From contig CAMLSF010000001.1 in assembly GCA_946482615.1 (NCBI GenBank), positions 1-64,000 on the forward strand: a stretch of DNA of 64,000 bases, given 5' to 3'. Positions within the stretch are counted from its first letter, which is position 1. Each line of letters opens with the position of its first letter. The position numbers were made by a program, and so were the translations under genes. This DNA is from an uncultured Chromatiaceae bacterium. Its GTDB lineage: Bacteria > Pseudomonadota > Gammaproteobacteria > Enterobacterales > Alteromonadaceae. This document shows positions 17,829 to 26,612 of this stretch, piece after piece. The notes under the pieces are model-generated. The model had not been told where the DNA came from, did no database searches, and saw nothing but the letters and a program-made list of their open reading frames with translations.

Positions 17829-19496
17829 ATGCAGCATAATGTTAAATTAACCCTATCCCTTATAGTGGCTCTGACTACCCTGGTTGCATGTGGCGGCGGT
17901 GGCGGTTCTGACAGTAGTACAGGCGGCACTGGTGGTACAGGCGGCTCAGGTGGAAGCACTCCGCCAGCCCCGGTCTGGACTGCGGGTCAATTCAATGATG
18001 AATCCCAGTTTAAAAATTTTTGTGTAAGCCCACGCTCAGGCACAGATCCATTTAACGGTGGCGTCTACCCGGATAAAGCAGGCACGGCCATGCACGAGAA
18101 AATGTGGTTACGCTCCTGGAATAACAGAACCTATCTTTGGTATAGAGAGGTGGCAGATCTGGATCCGACCAGTTACAGCATTTCAGCTTATTTTAACCTG
18201 TTAAAAACCACAGCTGTCACTGATTCAGGCGTCGCTAAAGATCAATTTCATTTCACTGAAAATACTGCTGAATACCAACAACAGTCTCAATCCGGTGTCA
18301 GTTCGGGTTATGGCATTGAATGGTCAGTGTTATCAACCCGTGCACCACGCTCTTTTACTGTGGCCTATACCGAACCTAACTCTCCTGCAGCCCTGGCTGG
18401 TATTAAAAGGGGCGACTTTTTACTTGAGGTGGATGGTGTAGATTTTGTGAACGACGGCACCAGTGCCGGCGTTAATGCGTTAAATGCAGGCTTGTTCCCT
18501 GAGAATGCAGGTGAAACACATAGTTTTAAGTTCAGGACAGTGGAAAATACCGAAGTCAGTTATCAGCTTAATTCAGCTGACGTAGCTTCAAGCCCGGTGC
18601 AGAATGCTAAAGTGATAAACACAAACGCGGGTCCTGTAGGTTATTTCCAATTTAACAGTTATATAGTGCCAGCTCAGCAGCAATTGATTGATGCTGTTGA
18701 ATTATTCCGGGATGCAGCCATTTCAGAGTTGGTGGTGGATTTACGCTACAATGGCGGAGGTTTGTTGGCCTTGGCTTCACAACTGGGTTATATGGTGACG
18801 GGACCAGATATTATTCAGGACCGGTATTTCGAGCGCCTGCAGTTTAATGATAAATACCCTACTACCAATCCTATTACAGGTGATAGCTTAAGCCCAACGC
18901 CTTTTTATAGCCGTGAAATAGACTATGAAAATGGGACTTTAACCAATACAACTTTGCCCAGCTTAAACTTAAGCCGGATCTATGTATTAACCACAGACAA
19001 CACCTGTTCAGCCAGCGAAGCCTTTATGAACGGGCTGCGGGGAATAGATGTGGAAGTGATTCAGATAGGGGGCAAAACCTGTGGTAAACCTTATGGTTTT
19101 TATCCACAGGATAACTGCGGCACCACTTATTTTACTATCCAGTTCAGCGGTATTAACTTCAAAGGATTTGGCGACTACGCTGATGGTTTTAATCCAACCA
19201 ATACACCTGTCTTTGCTGCAGATGTAAAAGGCTGCCCTGCCAGTGATGATTTTTTCAGTGCTTTAGGGGATCCGGAAGAAAACATGCTGCAGACAGCCTT
19301 GTACCATATGGAGATCAACAGCTGCCTGGATTTACCTGTACCTCCTTCGGGAGAGTCGGCACGCTCTTTGTCAGGAACTCTTTCTGAGACCCAATCTGGC
19401 TTAACCATGCCAGCGGCTGCAGTGCGGGATCCATCGGAGACACCGCTCAATAACATTATTCGTTTACCTATTCATGAGGCTGCGCCCAACAAATGA
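17829..19496 (+). CDS. S41 (C-terminal processing/tail-specific) peptidase lipoprotein
   Basis: A 555-residue lipoprotein. The lipobox LVAC places the acylated Cys at 21, followed by a Gly/Ser/Thr-rich linker. A PDZ domain (near 170-260, GYGIEWSV to GDFLLEVDGV) precedes the S41 protease domain with DLRYNGGG and the catalytic serine in TCSASEAFMNGL, in good context. It is probably anchored in the outer membrane, facing the periplasm or surface. The last codon overlaps the next gene's start by 4 bases (ATGA), so the two are translationally coupled. Confidence 0.9.
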   Translation: MQHNVKLTLSLIVALTTLVACGGGGGSDSSTGGTGGTGGSGGSTPPAPVWTAGQFNDESQFKNFCVSPRSGTDPFNGGVYPDKAGTAMHEKMWLRSWNNRTYLWYREVADLDPTSYSISAYFNLLKTTAVTDSGVAKDQFHFTENTAEYQQQSQSGVSSGYGIEWSVLSTRAPRSFTVAYTEPNSPAALAGIKRGDFLLEVDGVDFVNDGTSAGVNALNAGLFPENAGETHSFKFRTVENTEVSYQLNSADVASSPVQNAKVINTNAGPVGYFQFNSYIVPAQQQLIDAVELFRDAAISELVVDLRYNGGGLLALASQLGYMVTGPDIIQDRYFERLQFNDKYPTTNPITGDSLSPTPFYSREIDYENGTLTNTTLPSLNLSRIYVLTTDNTCSASEAFMNGLRGIDVEVIQIGGKTCGKPYGFYPQDNCGTTYFTIQFSGINFKGFGDYADGFNPTNTPVFAADVKGCPASDDFFSALGDPEENMLQTALYHMEINSCLDLPVPPSGESARSLSGTLSETQSGLTMPAAAVRDPSETPLNNIIRLPIHEAAPNK

Positions 19497-19891
19497 TCAA
19501 GTCAGTCAAAGTCATTTCTTTTATTTTCGGCTGTACAGCATTAAGCGCTTGTCAGCAGGTTCAGGCGGTCGCAGAACCTGCTGTGTTGACAGAAACATCA
19601 CCAGAGGTGAAGCTGGAATTACAGCAACACATCCAAAAAGCCATAGGCGGCCCTTTGGTGAAACTGGCAGACAATGCTTATTTGTTTGAAAGCCAGATCT
19701 GGGTCGAGTCTGTAGTGTTAAAAGATGAAAAAGGCCGTCCTTTGGATGGCCGTCATATGGATTTAGCCAACTTGTTTATTCTGCAAATTGAGCAGGGACA
19801 GTGCCAGTTAAAACACAATAAATCAGGCCAGGTTTTTGCGCTGACCCAAGCAAAATGTATGGCCGAAAAACAACGTTTTCCTGAAAAATAA
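19493..19891 (+). CDS. Small lipoprotein coupled to the S41 peptidase
   Basis: A 132-residue predicted lipoprotein with lipobox LSAC (Cys near 20) after a short signal sequence. The mature part has no recognised domain: a helix (EVKLELQQHIQKAI) then beta strands and a late Cys pair (C near 114 and 124) that could form a disulfide. The start overlaps the peptidase stop, so it may be a partner or regulator of that enzyme; this is inference from coupling only. Confidence 0.65.
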   Translation: MIKSVKVISFIFGCTALSACQQVQAVAEPAVLTETSPEVKLELQQHIQKAIGGPLVKLADNAYLFESQIWVESVVLKDEKGRPLDGRHMDLANLFILQIEQGQCQLKHNKSGQVFALTQAKCMAEKQRFPEK

Positions 19892-19905
19892 CTCTAAGAC
19901 TCCGG

Positions 19906-20229
19906 TCAGACTAAACCGGAGTCAGCTGAGTCCTGCATCACCAGAGACAAAGCCGGTACTGCATAAAAAGCGGATAATTCCCTTACAGTGCGGTAACTTA
20001 CTTTTTTACCTGTTTCCGCTCTTTTAATGGTCGCCAGTGACACGCGCAGCGAGCGTTGCTGGCAGGCATTAAACAAATCCTCCTGACTCAGAAAACGTTG
20101 GTGTCGCAGTGATTTCAGCAACTCAACTTTTAATACCAGAGCTTCTTGCATAAGGCGTTCACTCCATGGTTTGGGAAAGAGATTAGCAGTAGAAAAACCA
20201 GTTTTAAGTTTAGATAGTTTTGTTTTCAA
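19906..20229 (-). CDS. XRE-like helix-turn-helix regulator
   Basis: A protein of up to 107 residues, mostly one helix-turn-helix domain: LSQEDLFNAC, then VSLATIKRAETGKKVSYRTVRELSAFY. This pattern is typical of N-terminal HTH domains fused to larger signalling proteins, but here it stands alone. The start is uncertain: TTG 20229 gives 107 residues, while ATG 20151 with GGAG 10 bases upstream gives 81 and matches the domain edge. Operator-like repeats lie upstream (20251-20324), and a matching copy lies before the neighbouring aidA-like gene, which suggests that this protein controls both. Confidence 0.7.
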   Translation of the reverse strand: MKTKLSKLKTGFSTANLFPKPWSERLMQEALVLKVELLKSLRHQRFLSQEDLFNACQQRSLRVSLATIKRAETGKKVSYRTVRELSAFYAVPALSLVMQDSADSGLV

Positions 20230-20250
20230 AAAAGAGACAGAATTATGAAC

Positions 20251-20324
20251 CTGACACCATTTTTAGTCCAGTTTAAAATTTACATATGATTAACCAGAGA
20301 CCAAACTGATACTAAACTGACACC
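20251..20324. promoter_or_regulatory. Operator-like repeats upstream of the HTH gene
   Basis: CTGATACT-AAA-CTGACACC at 20306-20324 is a direct repeat with an 11-base period, and a further single CTGACACC is at 20251-20258. The same paired arrangement recurs at 21102-21120 in the opposite orientation. Confidence 0.55.
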
Positions 20325-20390
20325 GGCATTTCCATGCTGAAACTGAATGGATATACCAACTCATTACAAAAAAGTATGCTGTTGGAGTAA

Positions 20391-20417
20391 ACAAAAAAGG
20401 CCTGAAGTTCAGGCCTT
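20391..20417 (-). terminator. Terminator of the aidA-like gene
   Basis: AAGGCCTG (20397-20404) and CAGGCCTT (20410-20417) pair. On the minus strand a T run (TTTTTTGT) follows, 17 bases after the stop codon of the inclusion-body protein gene. Confidence 0.85.
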
Positions 20418-20433
20418 GCGCAGAAAGGAAAAT

Positions 20434-20967
20434 TTAGTTCGAAATACTGATAAATGGGTCCCAGGTAAAGTAGCCAATAATGGCGCCCGTGCTGTTATTC
20501 ACCAGTTTAAAGCTCAGGGTGTACTGAATTTTCTGACCTGGTTCAATCACAGTACCTTGAGTCGCATAAGCATTGTTGTGGAACAACTGCAAAGTACCAT
20601 TGACCGGATCTGAACCACTTGGCAGATACACACTGGTATGCATATTAAAGTAACTCAAAGCCGTAATGCTGGCGGATGGGTTAAAGCTGCCATTGTATAA
20701 AAACGCTGTGTAATCTGTGTCTCCGTCAAAAGTGCTGACAGTCCAGCGTACTGTATCGCCTGAGTTCGCTTTGATATCCAGCTCTGATCCGCCCTGATCA
20801 CTGGCAACATAGCTGTTTTGAGCAATCATAGAGACAAATACATCAGAGCCACCCCAGGCACCTAAGTTGGTTGGGCTGCTGACAGAGCCAGGTTGCATAG
20901 AACCATCACTTAAACGTGATGCCAGTTCAGTGGCGTTCACTGCGACAAGAATATTGATAAGAGCCAT
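20434..20967 (-). CDS. AidA/PixA family inclusion body protein
   Basis: A 177-residue soluble protein of the AidA/PixA family (PixA forms cytoplasmic inclusions in Xenorhabdus; AidA is quorum-regulated in Burkholderia). Signature stretches are SVSSPTNLGAWGGSDVFVSMI, DLDIKA-like SELDIKANSGDTVRW and the end IIGYFTWDPFISI. The start MALINI at 20967 has AAGGA 6 bases upstream; the frame extends further without support. A paired direct repeat lies about 135 bases upstream, the same as that before the neighbouring HTH gene. The cellular role is unclear. Confidence 0.85.
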   Translation of the reverse strand: MALINILVAVNATELASRLSDGSMQPGSVSSPTNLGAWGGSDVFVSMIAQNSYVASDQGGSELDIKANSGDTVRWTVSTFDGDTDYTAFLYNGSFNPSASITALSYFNMHTSVYLPSGSDPVNGTLQLFHNNAYATQGTVIEPGQKIQYTLSFKLVNNSTGAIIGYFTWDPFISISN

Positions 20968-21101
20968 GATCATTCCTTTTTCATAGTGAAATAAATAACA
21001 AAGTAAGTTGCTGTTGGTCCCATTCACTGTCAGCCTTAGCAGCCAATAGTTTTTGGGTACAGAGAGCTTACTCACTCCACAAAAAAGGTCAGTCTCAGAG
21101 C

Positions 21102-21120
21102 CGCATCAGTTTGGTATCAG
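21102..21120 (-). promoter_or_regulatory. Operator-like direct repeat upstream of the aidA-like gene
   Basis: On the minus strand CTGATACC-AAA-CTGATGCG has the same 11-base period and AAA linker as the element at 20306-20324. It also lies 69 bases before the phosphomannomutase start, so control of that gene cannot be excluded. Confidence 0.55.
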
Positions 21121-21188
21121 CCCCGGATGTCGGTGTGGATAAAAAGGCGGTATACTCCGGCCTTATTTACATCAGAAGAACATAACTT

Positions 21189-22553
21189 ATGTGGCCAGTC
21201 TCCTGTTTTAAAACCTACGATATTCGCGGCACTGTACCGGAGCAGCTGAATGAAGAATTAGCCTGGCGGATAGGCAGAGCTCTGTGTCAGGTGTTAGCGG
21301 CAAAAACTGTGGTCATTGGCCATGATATCCGGCTGTCCAGTCCGGCATTAAGCGCAGCTTTAGCCAAGGGCTTAACTGCAGGTGGAGCCAAAGTCATAGA
21401 TATTGGCCTTTGTGGTACTGAGCAAGTGTATTTTTCGGTGTTTCACCTTAATGCAGATGCCGGTATCTGCATCACGGCCAGCCATAATCCGGCCAATTAC
21501 AATGGTATGAAACTGGTTGGAAAAAACGCCGTGCCGCTGAATGCGCAGACTGAACTGCAACAGATCAAACAACTGGTCGCCACGGCTGACTTTAGCCATA
21601 ACGTGTCGCAACAGGGTGACTATCAGCAGCAACACACTTTGCCTGCTTATATCGAACACTTGCTGACTTATATTCAGCTCAGCACACTCAAGCCGCTTAA
21701 AGTAGTGATGAATGCCGGCCATGGTGGCGCAGGCCTGGTGGTCAATGCCATAGCACCAAAACTTCCTCTGCAGATCATAGCGTTAGAGTTTGAACCTGAT
21801 GGTACTTTCCCAACCGGAGTACCTAACCCTTTGTTAGTCGAAAACCGCGCTGTGACCAGTCAGGCTGTACTTGAGCATAAAGCGGATTTTGGTGTGGCCT
21901 GGGATGGCGACTTTGACCGCTGTTTTTTCTTTGACGAGCAGGGTCAGTTTATTGATGGTTATTATGTGGTGAGTTTGTTGGCGCAGTCGTTACTCAGCGC
22001 CAGCCCGGAGCAAAAAATTGTACATGACCCACGTTTGTATTGGGCGACACAACAAAGTGTGGCCGAAAGTGGTGGCATAGCGGTACTGAGCCAGACCGGC
22101 CATGTGTTTATGAAAGAAAAAATGCGTGCTGAAAATGCGCTTTATGGCGGAGAAATCAGTGCTCACCACTATTTCCGCGACTTTGCCTACTGTGACAATG
22201 GCACTATTCCCTGGTTACTGGTGGCACAGTTGCTGTCGCAGCAGAGCGTACCGCTTTCAGCTCTGGTGAAACAACTGCAACAGCAATTTCCATGCAGTGA
22301 TGAGATCAACTTCAAGGTGAAAGACGCCGATGCGGTGATGCAGTCGATTCGACAGCATTATCAGGCCGAAGTACAGAGTATCAGCCTACTCGATGGTCTG
22401 GATTTGGTGTTTAACGACTGGCGGCTGAGTTTACGCAGCTCCAATACCGAACCTTTGCTTAGGCTGAATATTGAAACCAAAGCGAACCGGGTTTTGCTGC
22501 AGCAAAAAATCACTGAAGTATCGACACTGATCACAAGATCCGACCAACAATAG
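21189..22553 (+). CDS. cpsG: Phosphomannomutase (CpsG/ManB-like)
   Basis: A 454-residue alpha-D-phosphohexomutase converting mannose-6-phosphate to mannose-1-phosphate for GDP-mannose and polysaccharide synthesis. CFKTYDIRG opens the protein, TASHNP carries the phosphoserine near residue 98, DGDFDR is the magnesium loop near 238, GEISAHHYF is the sugar-binding loop, and RSSNTEPLLRLNIE is the C-terminal phosphate-binding site. Length and motifs agree with E. coli CpsG. It is a single gene with its own terminator; other capsule genes are not in the window. Confidence 0.93.
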   Translation: MWPVSCFKTYDIRGTVPEQLNEELAWRIGRALCQVLAAKTVVIGHDIRLSSPALSAALAKGLTAGGAKVIDIGLCGTEQVYFSVFHLNADAGICITASHNPANYNGMKLVGKNAVPLNAQTELQQIKQLVATADFSHNVSQQGDYQQQHTLPAYIEHLLTYIQLSTLKPLKVVMNAGHGGAGLVVNAIAPKLPLQIIALEFEPDGTFPTGVPNPLLVENRAVTSQAVLEHKADFGVAWDGDFDRCFFFDEQGQFIDGYYVVSLLAQSLLSASPEQKIVHDPRLYWATQQSVAESGGIAVLSQTGHVFMKEKMRAENALYGGEISAHHYFRDFAYCDNGTIPWLLVAQLLSQQSVPLSALVKQLQQQFPCSDEINFKVKDADAVMQSIRQHYQAEVQSISLLDGLDLVFNDWRLSLRSSNTEPLLRLNIETKANRVLLQQKITEVSTLITRSDQQ

Positions 22554-22573
22554 GGGGAAACTCCCCCTTTTTT
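22553..22573 (+). terminator. Terminator of cpsG
   Basis: GGGGG (22553-22557) pairs with CCCCC (22563-22567) with a 5-base loop, followed by T6. It begins in the stop codon, and its T run touches the stop codon of the convergent gene. Confidence 0.85.
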
Positions 22574-23123
22574 AACCTGCTGCAGGTTGTTCCAGCAGCA
22601 GTTTCAGCTTATCCAGACCTTGTTGCAGATCTTTGCCTATCAGTCCTTCCATATCCATCACCAGCAATAACAGATTCATCGGATAAGGCATATGGCCCTG
22701 AAAGCCCCAGGTCACTGTGGTTTGATCAGCCTGCGTTGCTTCAAGTTGCATATAGGCCTGTGCTACTGACGCAAAAGGTTGTAAAAACCTCAGTTCGTAC
22801 TCAATACGTTCACCTGCTTTGATCGCTTTGATTTCCTGTTCGCCTGCGCCTACTTCCTGCTTTTCACTCTGCCAGGCCGACACAAAACCTACAGTGCCAT
22901 CTTCACCCTGATAGGTTTTTTTCACATTCGGATCCAAAGCCATCCAGACACTGAAGTTGTCCTGGTTTTTTAACAGCACCAGATAACTGAACAGCTGATC
23001 TTTGGGTTTATTGATACTGACGCTGCGTTCCACCTGATAGGACGAGGGCAACACCAAAGCGGCCAGCAGCAACAGAGCCACAGCCAATAAAAAACCGATC
23101 AGTAGTATTTTTATAAGTTTCAT
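22572..23123 (-). CDS. SRPBCC (START-like) family membrane-anchored protein
   Basis: A 183-residue protein with an N-terminal transmembrane helix (about 5-27) and a polyketide-cyclase/START-like SRPBCC domain: SYQVERSVSINKPKDQLFSYLV, then the VTWGFQGHMPYPMNLLLL segment found in the SRPBCC groups of unknown ligand. It may bind a hydrophobic molecule on the periplasmic side. Start ATG 23123 puts the helix at the N-terminus. It follows fliJ on the same strand with an 81-base gap holding an imperfect hairpin, so read-through from the flagellar operon is possible. Confidence 0.75.
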   Translation of the reverse strand: MKLIKILLIGFLLAVALLLLAALVLPSSYQVERSVSINKPKDQLFSYLVLLKNQDNFSVWMALDPNVKKTYQGEDGTVGFVSAWQSEKQEVGAGEQEIKAIKAGERIEYELRFLQPFASVAQAYMQLEATQADQTTVTWGFQGHMPYPMNLLLLVMDMEGLIGKDLQQGLDKLKLLLEQPAAG

Positions 23124-23204
23124 AAGGACTCTCTTCTGGTTATAAGGGCTAAACACAGCCCTTTACCAGTGTAGTCCGAAAATTTTGATTTAGAAAAGAG
23201 TGAC

Positions 23205-23627
23205 TTATGCTGGCTTTTTTAGCCTGAGCTGAAATAACTGCATCGCAATTTCATCGGCTTGCTGTTGCTCGGCTTTTTGTTGTTTTTGCTGGGCGGCCGA
23301 TTCCCTGTGCTGGATCACAGCTTCTATACCTTTGCTGTACGCCACCTGTTTCTGACATACCTGCTGCTGTTGCTGTAATTCAGCATAAGCCGCCTGAGTT
23401 TTATGCTGTTGCTGTTGTTGCATGTCCAGCAATACAGTTTTCATCGACGCCAGATTTTGTAAACCCAAAGCAGATTTCATCTGATAGCTGCGCTCCATAC
23501 CGGAGATATGCTCGGTCAGCAGCTGCAAACGCCGCTCTTCATTGGCGGCCTGCTGATTCAGTTGCTGCTGGCGTTGTCCCATTTGTTTTAAATTGGCTTG
23601 CTGTTGTTCCAGATATTTTTTCAACAT
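23205..23627 (-). CDS. fliJ: Lateral flagellar export chaperone FliJ
   Basis: A 140-residue, coiled-coil, Q-rich protein at the end of the fliEFGHIJ run. FliJ inserts into the FliI hexamer and links it to FlhA in the export apparatus. Sequence conservation in FliJ is always weak; the assignment rests on length, near-total helical heptads (LEQQQANLKQMGQRQQQLNQ and following) and the position 4 bases after fliI. In lateral nomenclature it is lfiJ. Confidence 0.8.
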   Translation of the reverse strand: MLKKYLEQQQANLKQMGQRQQQLNQQAANEERRLQLLTEHISGMERSYQMKSALGLQNLASMKTVLLDMQQQQQHKTQAAYAELQQQQQVCQKQVAYSKGIEAVIQHRESAAQQKQQKAEQQQADEIAMQLFQLRLKKPA

Positions 23628-23631
23628 AGGC

Positions 23632-24960
23632 TTAACTCAACAATTTAGTTAAATCGGCTTGGGATTGCTGAAAATCAGAGCTTTGCTGTAAACCCTGACA
23701 TAAAAAATGTTCGATGGCCGGATAAAGTTGCACTGCTCTGTCGAGCTCCTGATCTTTGCCCATCTGATAAGCCCCTAAAGGGATTAATTCCTGCACCTGC
23801 AAATAGCGTGAATAGAGTCGCTTTAACGCATAGGCATGTTTGAGCTGCTGATCCGGCACTATTTGTGGCATGACGCGGCTGATGGAGGCTCCAATATCAA
23901 TGGCCGGATAATGCCCACGTTCGGCCAGCGTGCGGCTTAACACCACATGACCATCCAGAATAGCGCGCGCTGCGTCTGCTATCGGGTCCTGCTGATCATC
24001 ACCTTCGGCCAATACGGTATAAATGGCAGTCATACTGCCTTTGCTATCGGCACTGTTGCCCGCTTTTTCAACCAGTTGCGTCAGTTTGCTAAATACCGAA
24101 GGCGGATAACCTTTAGTGGCGGGAGGTTCTCCGACAGACAAGGCAATTTCACGTTGCGCCTGGGCATAACGGGTTAAGGAATCGACCAGCAGCAAAACGT
24201 TAAAACCTAAGTCGCGGTAATAAGCCGCTAACCTGTGACTCAACTCCGCCGCTTTTAACCGCAGCAAAGGCGACTGATCGGCCGGAGCTGCAATGACTAT
24301 GGCCTTTTTTAAACCTTCAGGGCCCAGACTGTGTTCGATAAAATCTTTTACTTCCCAGCCGCGTTCGCCAATCAGGCCCACTATCACCACATCAGCCTGG
24401 GTATAACGGGTCATCATGCCCAGCAACTTACTTTTCCCCACACCTGAACCGGCAAATAAGCCCATGCGCTGGCCCTGGCCTACAGTAAAAAGCGAGTTAA
24501 TAGCACGAATGCCAACATCCAGCGGCGCACTGACGCCTTTTTTTTGTAATGGGTTCACTGCAGGTAAAGCCGCACTGATACGTTCGCCGGTTTTAATGGC
24601 CGCTTTGCCGTCCAGCGGGCACATTAAACCGTCCAGTACCCGGCCTAATAATTCAGTGGAAACCAGCAATTGGCTGGCCGTGGCCACAGTGCGGACCCGG
24701 GCCCCTGCTCTTAAGCCATCCACAGCTGTTAATGGCATTAAAAAGGCCTGATCGGTATCAAAACCAACCACTTCAGCATCAAACCACTGGCCATCTTCAC
24801 TTTCGATCTGACAACGCTGACCCAAAGTAAAACTGTGACCGGCGGCAGATAAAATCATGCCGTTGACCCGCAGCAAACGGCCATAACTGTGCACCCAATC
24901 CGGCGGCTGAATGTGGGCTCTGGCCAGACTCAGGCTAGCGCTGAATGACCTACGCATCAT
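23632..24960 (-). CDS. fliI: Lateral flagellum-specific ATPase FliI
   Basis: A 442-residue ATPase of the F1-beta/type III secretion family that drives substrate delivery to the export gate. It has the P-loop GSGVGKS near residues 170-176, GLIGERG, Walker B LLLVDSLTRYAQAQREIAL, and GEPPATKGYPPSVF, all strongly conserved. The start is one of two adjacent ATG codons (24960 or 24957) that overlap the fliH stop. A longer frame (to 24975) begins with an unlikely MCCWV. It is translationally coupled to fliH. Confidence 0.95.
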   Translation of the reverse strand: MMRRSFSASLSLARAHIQPPDWVHSYGRLLRVNGMILSAAGHSFTLGQRCQIESEDGQWFDAEVVGFDTDQAFLMPLTAVDGLRAGARVRTVATASQLLVSTELLGRVLDGLMCPLDGKAAIKTGERISAALPAVNPLQKKGVSAPLDVGIRAINSLFTVGQGQRMGLFAGSGVGKSKLLGMMTRYTQADVVIVGLIGERGWEVKDFIEHSLGPEGLKKAIVIAAPADQSPLLRLKAAELSHRLAAYYRDLGFNVLLLVDSLTRYAQAQREIALSVGEPPATKGYPPSVFSKLTQLVEKAGNSADSKGSMTAIYTVLAEGDDQQDPIADAARAILDGHVVLSRTLAERGHYPAIDIGASISRVMPQIVPDQQLKHAYALKRLYSRYLQVQELIPLGAYQMGKDQELDRAVQLYPAIEHFLCQGLQQSSDFQQSQADLTKLLS

Positions 24961-25591
24961 CACCCAACAACACACGTCGTACCGGCAACATGGCCTGCTC
25001 TAAACGCTGCTGAAAATCCAGCTGGTGCAATTGCTGACGACCATTAAACTGCACCCGGCCTGAAGGCAGACTGGCATCAAACTGCAACGGAATGTGCTGA
25101 ATATGGCGGATACCACTAAAAAGCGGCGCATCGGCCTGGGACAACTGAATAGAGACCAGAGGATCGGTTGCCCCCAGTTGCGGCAACAACTGATCAATAG
25201 CCAGCTGTAATAAGGACGGTTGTAACACCAGCTCGGTCTGCAGCACAGTGCTGGCCAGCTGCTGCACCAGCAATAACAGCTCCTGAGCCAGCTGCTGTTC
25301 TTTATGCTGCAGCTGCTGATTAAATTGTTCTGTTAAAAAGTCCAAAGCCCGCTGCTGCTTTTGTGCCAGTTCATTCTGTTGTTTTTCCAGCTCTTTTTGC
25401 CAGAACTGCTCTAACTGCTGCTGACCTTCGCTGACCCCACGCTGATAAGCTTCCTGCTCTGTCGCCGCTACACCAGCCTGAAAACCCTGCTGATAAAACT
25501 GCTCACTCAATTGCTGCACTGTGGCATTACCATCTTTGCGCTGCAAAGATGGAAAGCGGAATTGTTGGTCCTGCTGCAACACGGCGCTCAT
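24950..25591 (-). CDS. fliH: Lateral flagellar assembly protein FliH
   Basis: A 213-residue negative regulator and stator of the FliI ATPase. It has a Q-rich N-terminus with GXXXG-like spacing (YQQGFQAGVAATEQEAYQRGVSEG), typical of FliH, a long helix, and a C-terminal domain ending SGRVQFNGRQQLHQLDFQQRLEQ. It starts 1 base after the fliG stop and overlaps fliI. The composition is unusually glutamine-rich, as for several proteins in this genome. Confidence 0.88.
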   Translation of the reverse strand: MSAVLQQDQQFRFPSLQRKDGNATVQQLSEQFYQQGFQAGVAATEQEAYQRGVSEGQQQLEQFWQKELEKQQNELAQKQQRALDFLTEQFNQQLQHKEQQLAQELLLLVQQLASTVLQTELVLQPSLLQLAIDQLLPQLGATDPLVSIQLSQADAPLFSGIRHIQHIPLQFDASLPSGRVQFNGRQQLHQLDFQQRLEQAMLPVRRVLLGDDA

Positions 25592-25592
25592 A

Positions 25593-26612
25593 TCAGCCTA
25601 CCGTCTCTTCAGGGTAGAGACGGTATTCCAGCCGTCCTGCTGCCATCATCTGTTTCACTATGGTCATGATCTCAGCCCGGGCTGCTTCGACTTTACGCAC
25701 AGGCTGAGGTTTCATTGTTTCGATTTGCTGACGGTACACCTGAGCCAGACGTTTGGGTAATACCGCCAGAATACTTTCGGTCAAAGCCACATCGGCACCT
25801 TTGAGTGCAGTGACCCAAAGCTCGTCCGGTATGTCGGTCAGCAGCTGATTCAACACATCTTCGCTTTGGCGGCTTAAGCTGTAGAAGTCATACATTTTGT
25901 CTTCAATCGCATCCGCCATCGCAATATCGTGTTTTTTCAGCAGCTCCATCACTTCGGATTTGTTACCGCTGTATCTGTTCATAATGTCAGCCACCTGCTG
26001 CACACCATTGATGCGGGCGCCTACTTGTTCGCCGACATACTCGATGCAACGCTCCAGCGTATAACGTAAATCTTCAATCACGTGTTCACTGACTTCACGC
26101 ATATTGGCAATACGGAACAAAATATCGTCGTGTTTTTGCGCCGGAAATAAGCCCAGAATAGTGCTGGCCTGTTCTGCAGGTAAAAAAGCCAGGATCAGCG
26201 CCTGCATCTGGATATGTTCCTGCTCCATAAAACGCACCAACAGCTCAGCTGGTACCCACTCCAGCCGGCGGACGTCATCGGCCAAAGCACCACCATAAAT
26301 ATCATCCAGCATGCCCCGGGCTAATTTGCGGCCTACAGCTTTGTCCAAAGCCCGCTCCAGATACAGACGGGACGCGCCGCTGACCCCACTTTCAGTGCGG
26401 TACTGGTCAAAAAAGTCCGTCAGAATAGTGGCAACATCGTCTTGTGTCACATTGGCAATTTTGGCCATACGCTCCGACAAAGCCCGCACTTCATTCCGGC
26501 CTAACTTCTTGATAATACAAGCCGCATTTTCTTCACCCATACTCAACAGCAGGATAGCGGCTCTGTCCAGATCCGAGATCTGTTTGCTTTGCTCAGCTCT
26601 TAACGGATTCAA
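25593..26612 (-). CDS. fliG: Lateral flagellar motor switch protein FliG
   Basis: A 339-residue rotor protein on the cytoplasmic side of the MS ring that meets the stator. DRAAILLLSMGEENAACIIKKL opens the FliF-binding domain, the EHPQT motif of the middle domain is altered to EHIQM, and the C-terminal torque helix region (KGADVALTESILAVLPKRLAQV) keeps alternating charges. The start is TTG 26612, with AGGAG 6 bases upstream, inside the end of fliF (20-base overlap), so translation is coupled. Confidence 0.93.
   Translation of the reverse strand: MNPLRAEQSKQISDLDRAAILLLSMGEENAACIIKKLGRNEVRALSERMAKIANVTQDDVATILTDFFDQYRTESGVSGASRLYLERALDKAVGRKLARGMLDDIYGGALADDVRRLEWVPAELLVRFMEQEHIQMQALILAFLPAEQASTILGLFPAQKHDDILFRIANMREVSEHVIEDLRYTLERCIEYVGEQVGARINGVQQVADIMNRYSGNKSEVMELLKKHDIAMADAIEDKMYDFYSLSRQSEDVLNQLLTDIPDELWVTALKGADVALTESILAVLPKRLAQVYRQQIETMKPQPVRKVEAARAEIMTIVKQMMAAGRLEYRLYPEETVG

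Noticed and set aside
20347..20613. 88-residue plus-strand frame
   Set aside because: It runs over the aidA terminator and the opposite coding strand, with no domain or ribosome binding site.
23144..23163. Terminator of fliJ (AAGGGCT/AGCCCTT hairpin)
   Set aside because: No T run follows on either strand; kept only as a possible structure in the leader of the SRPBCC gene.
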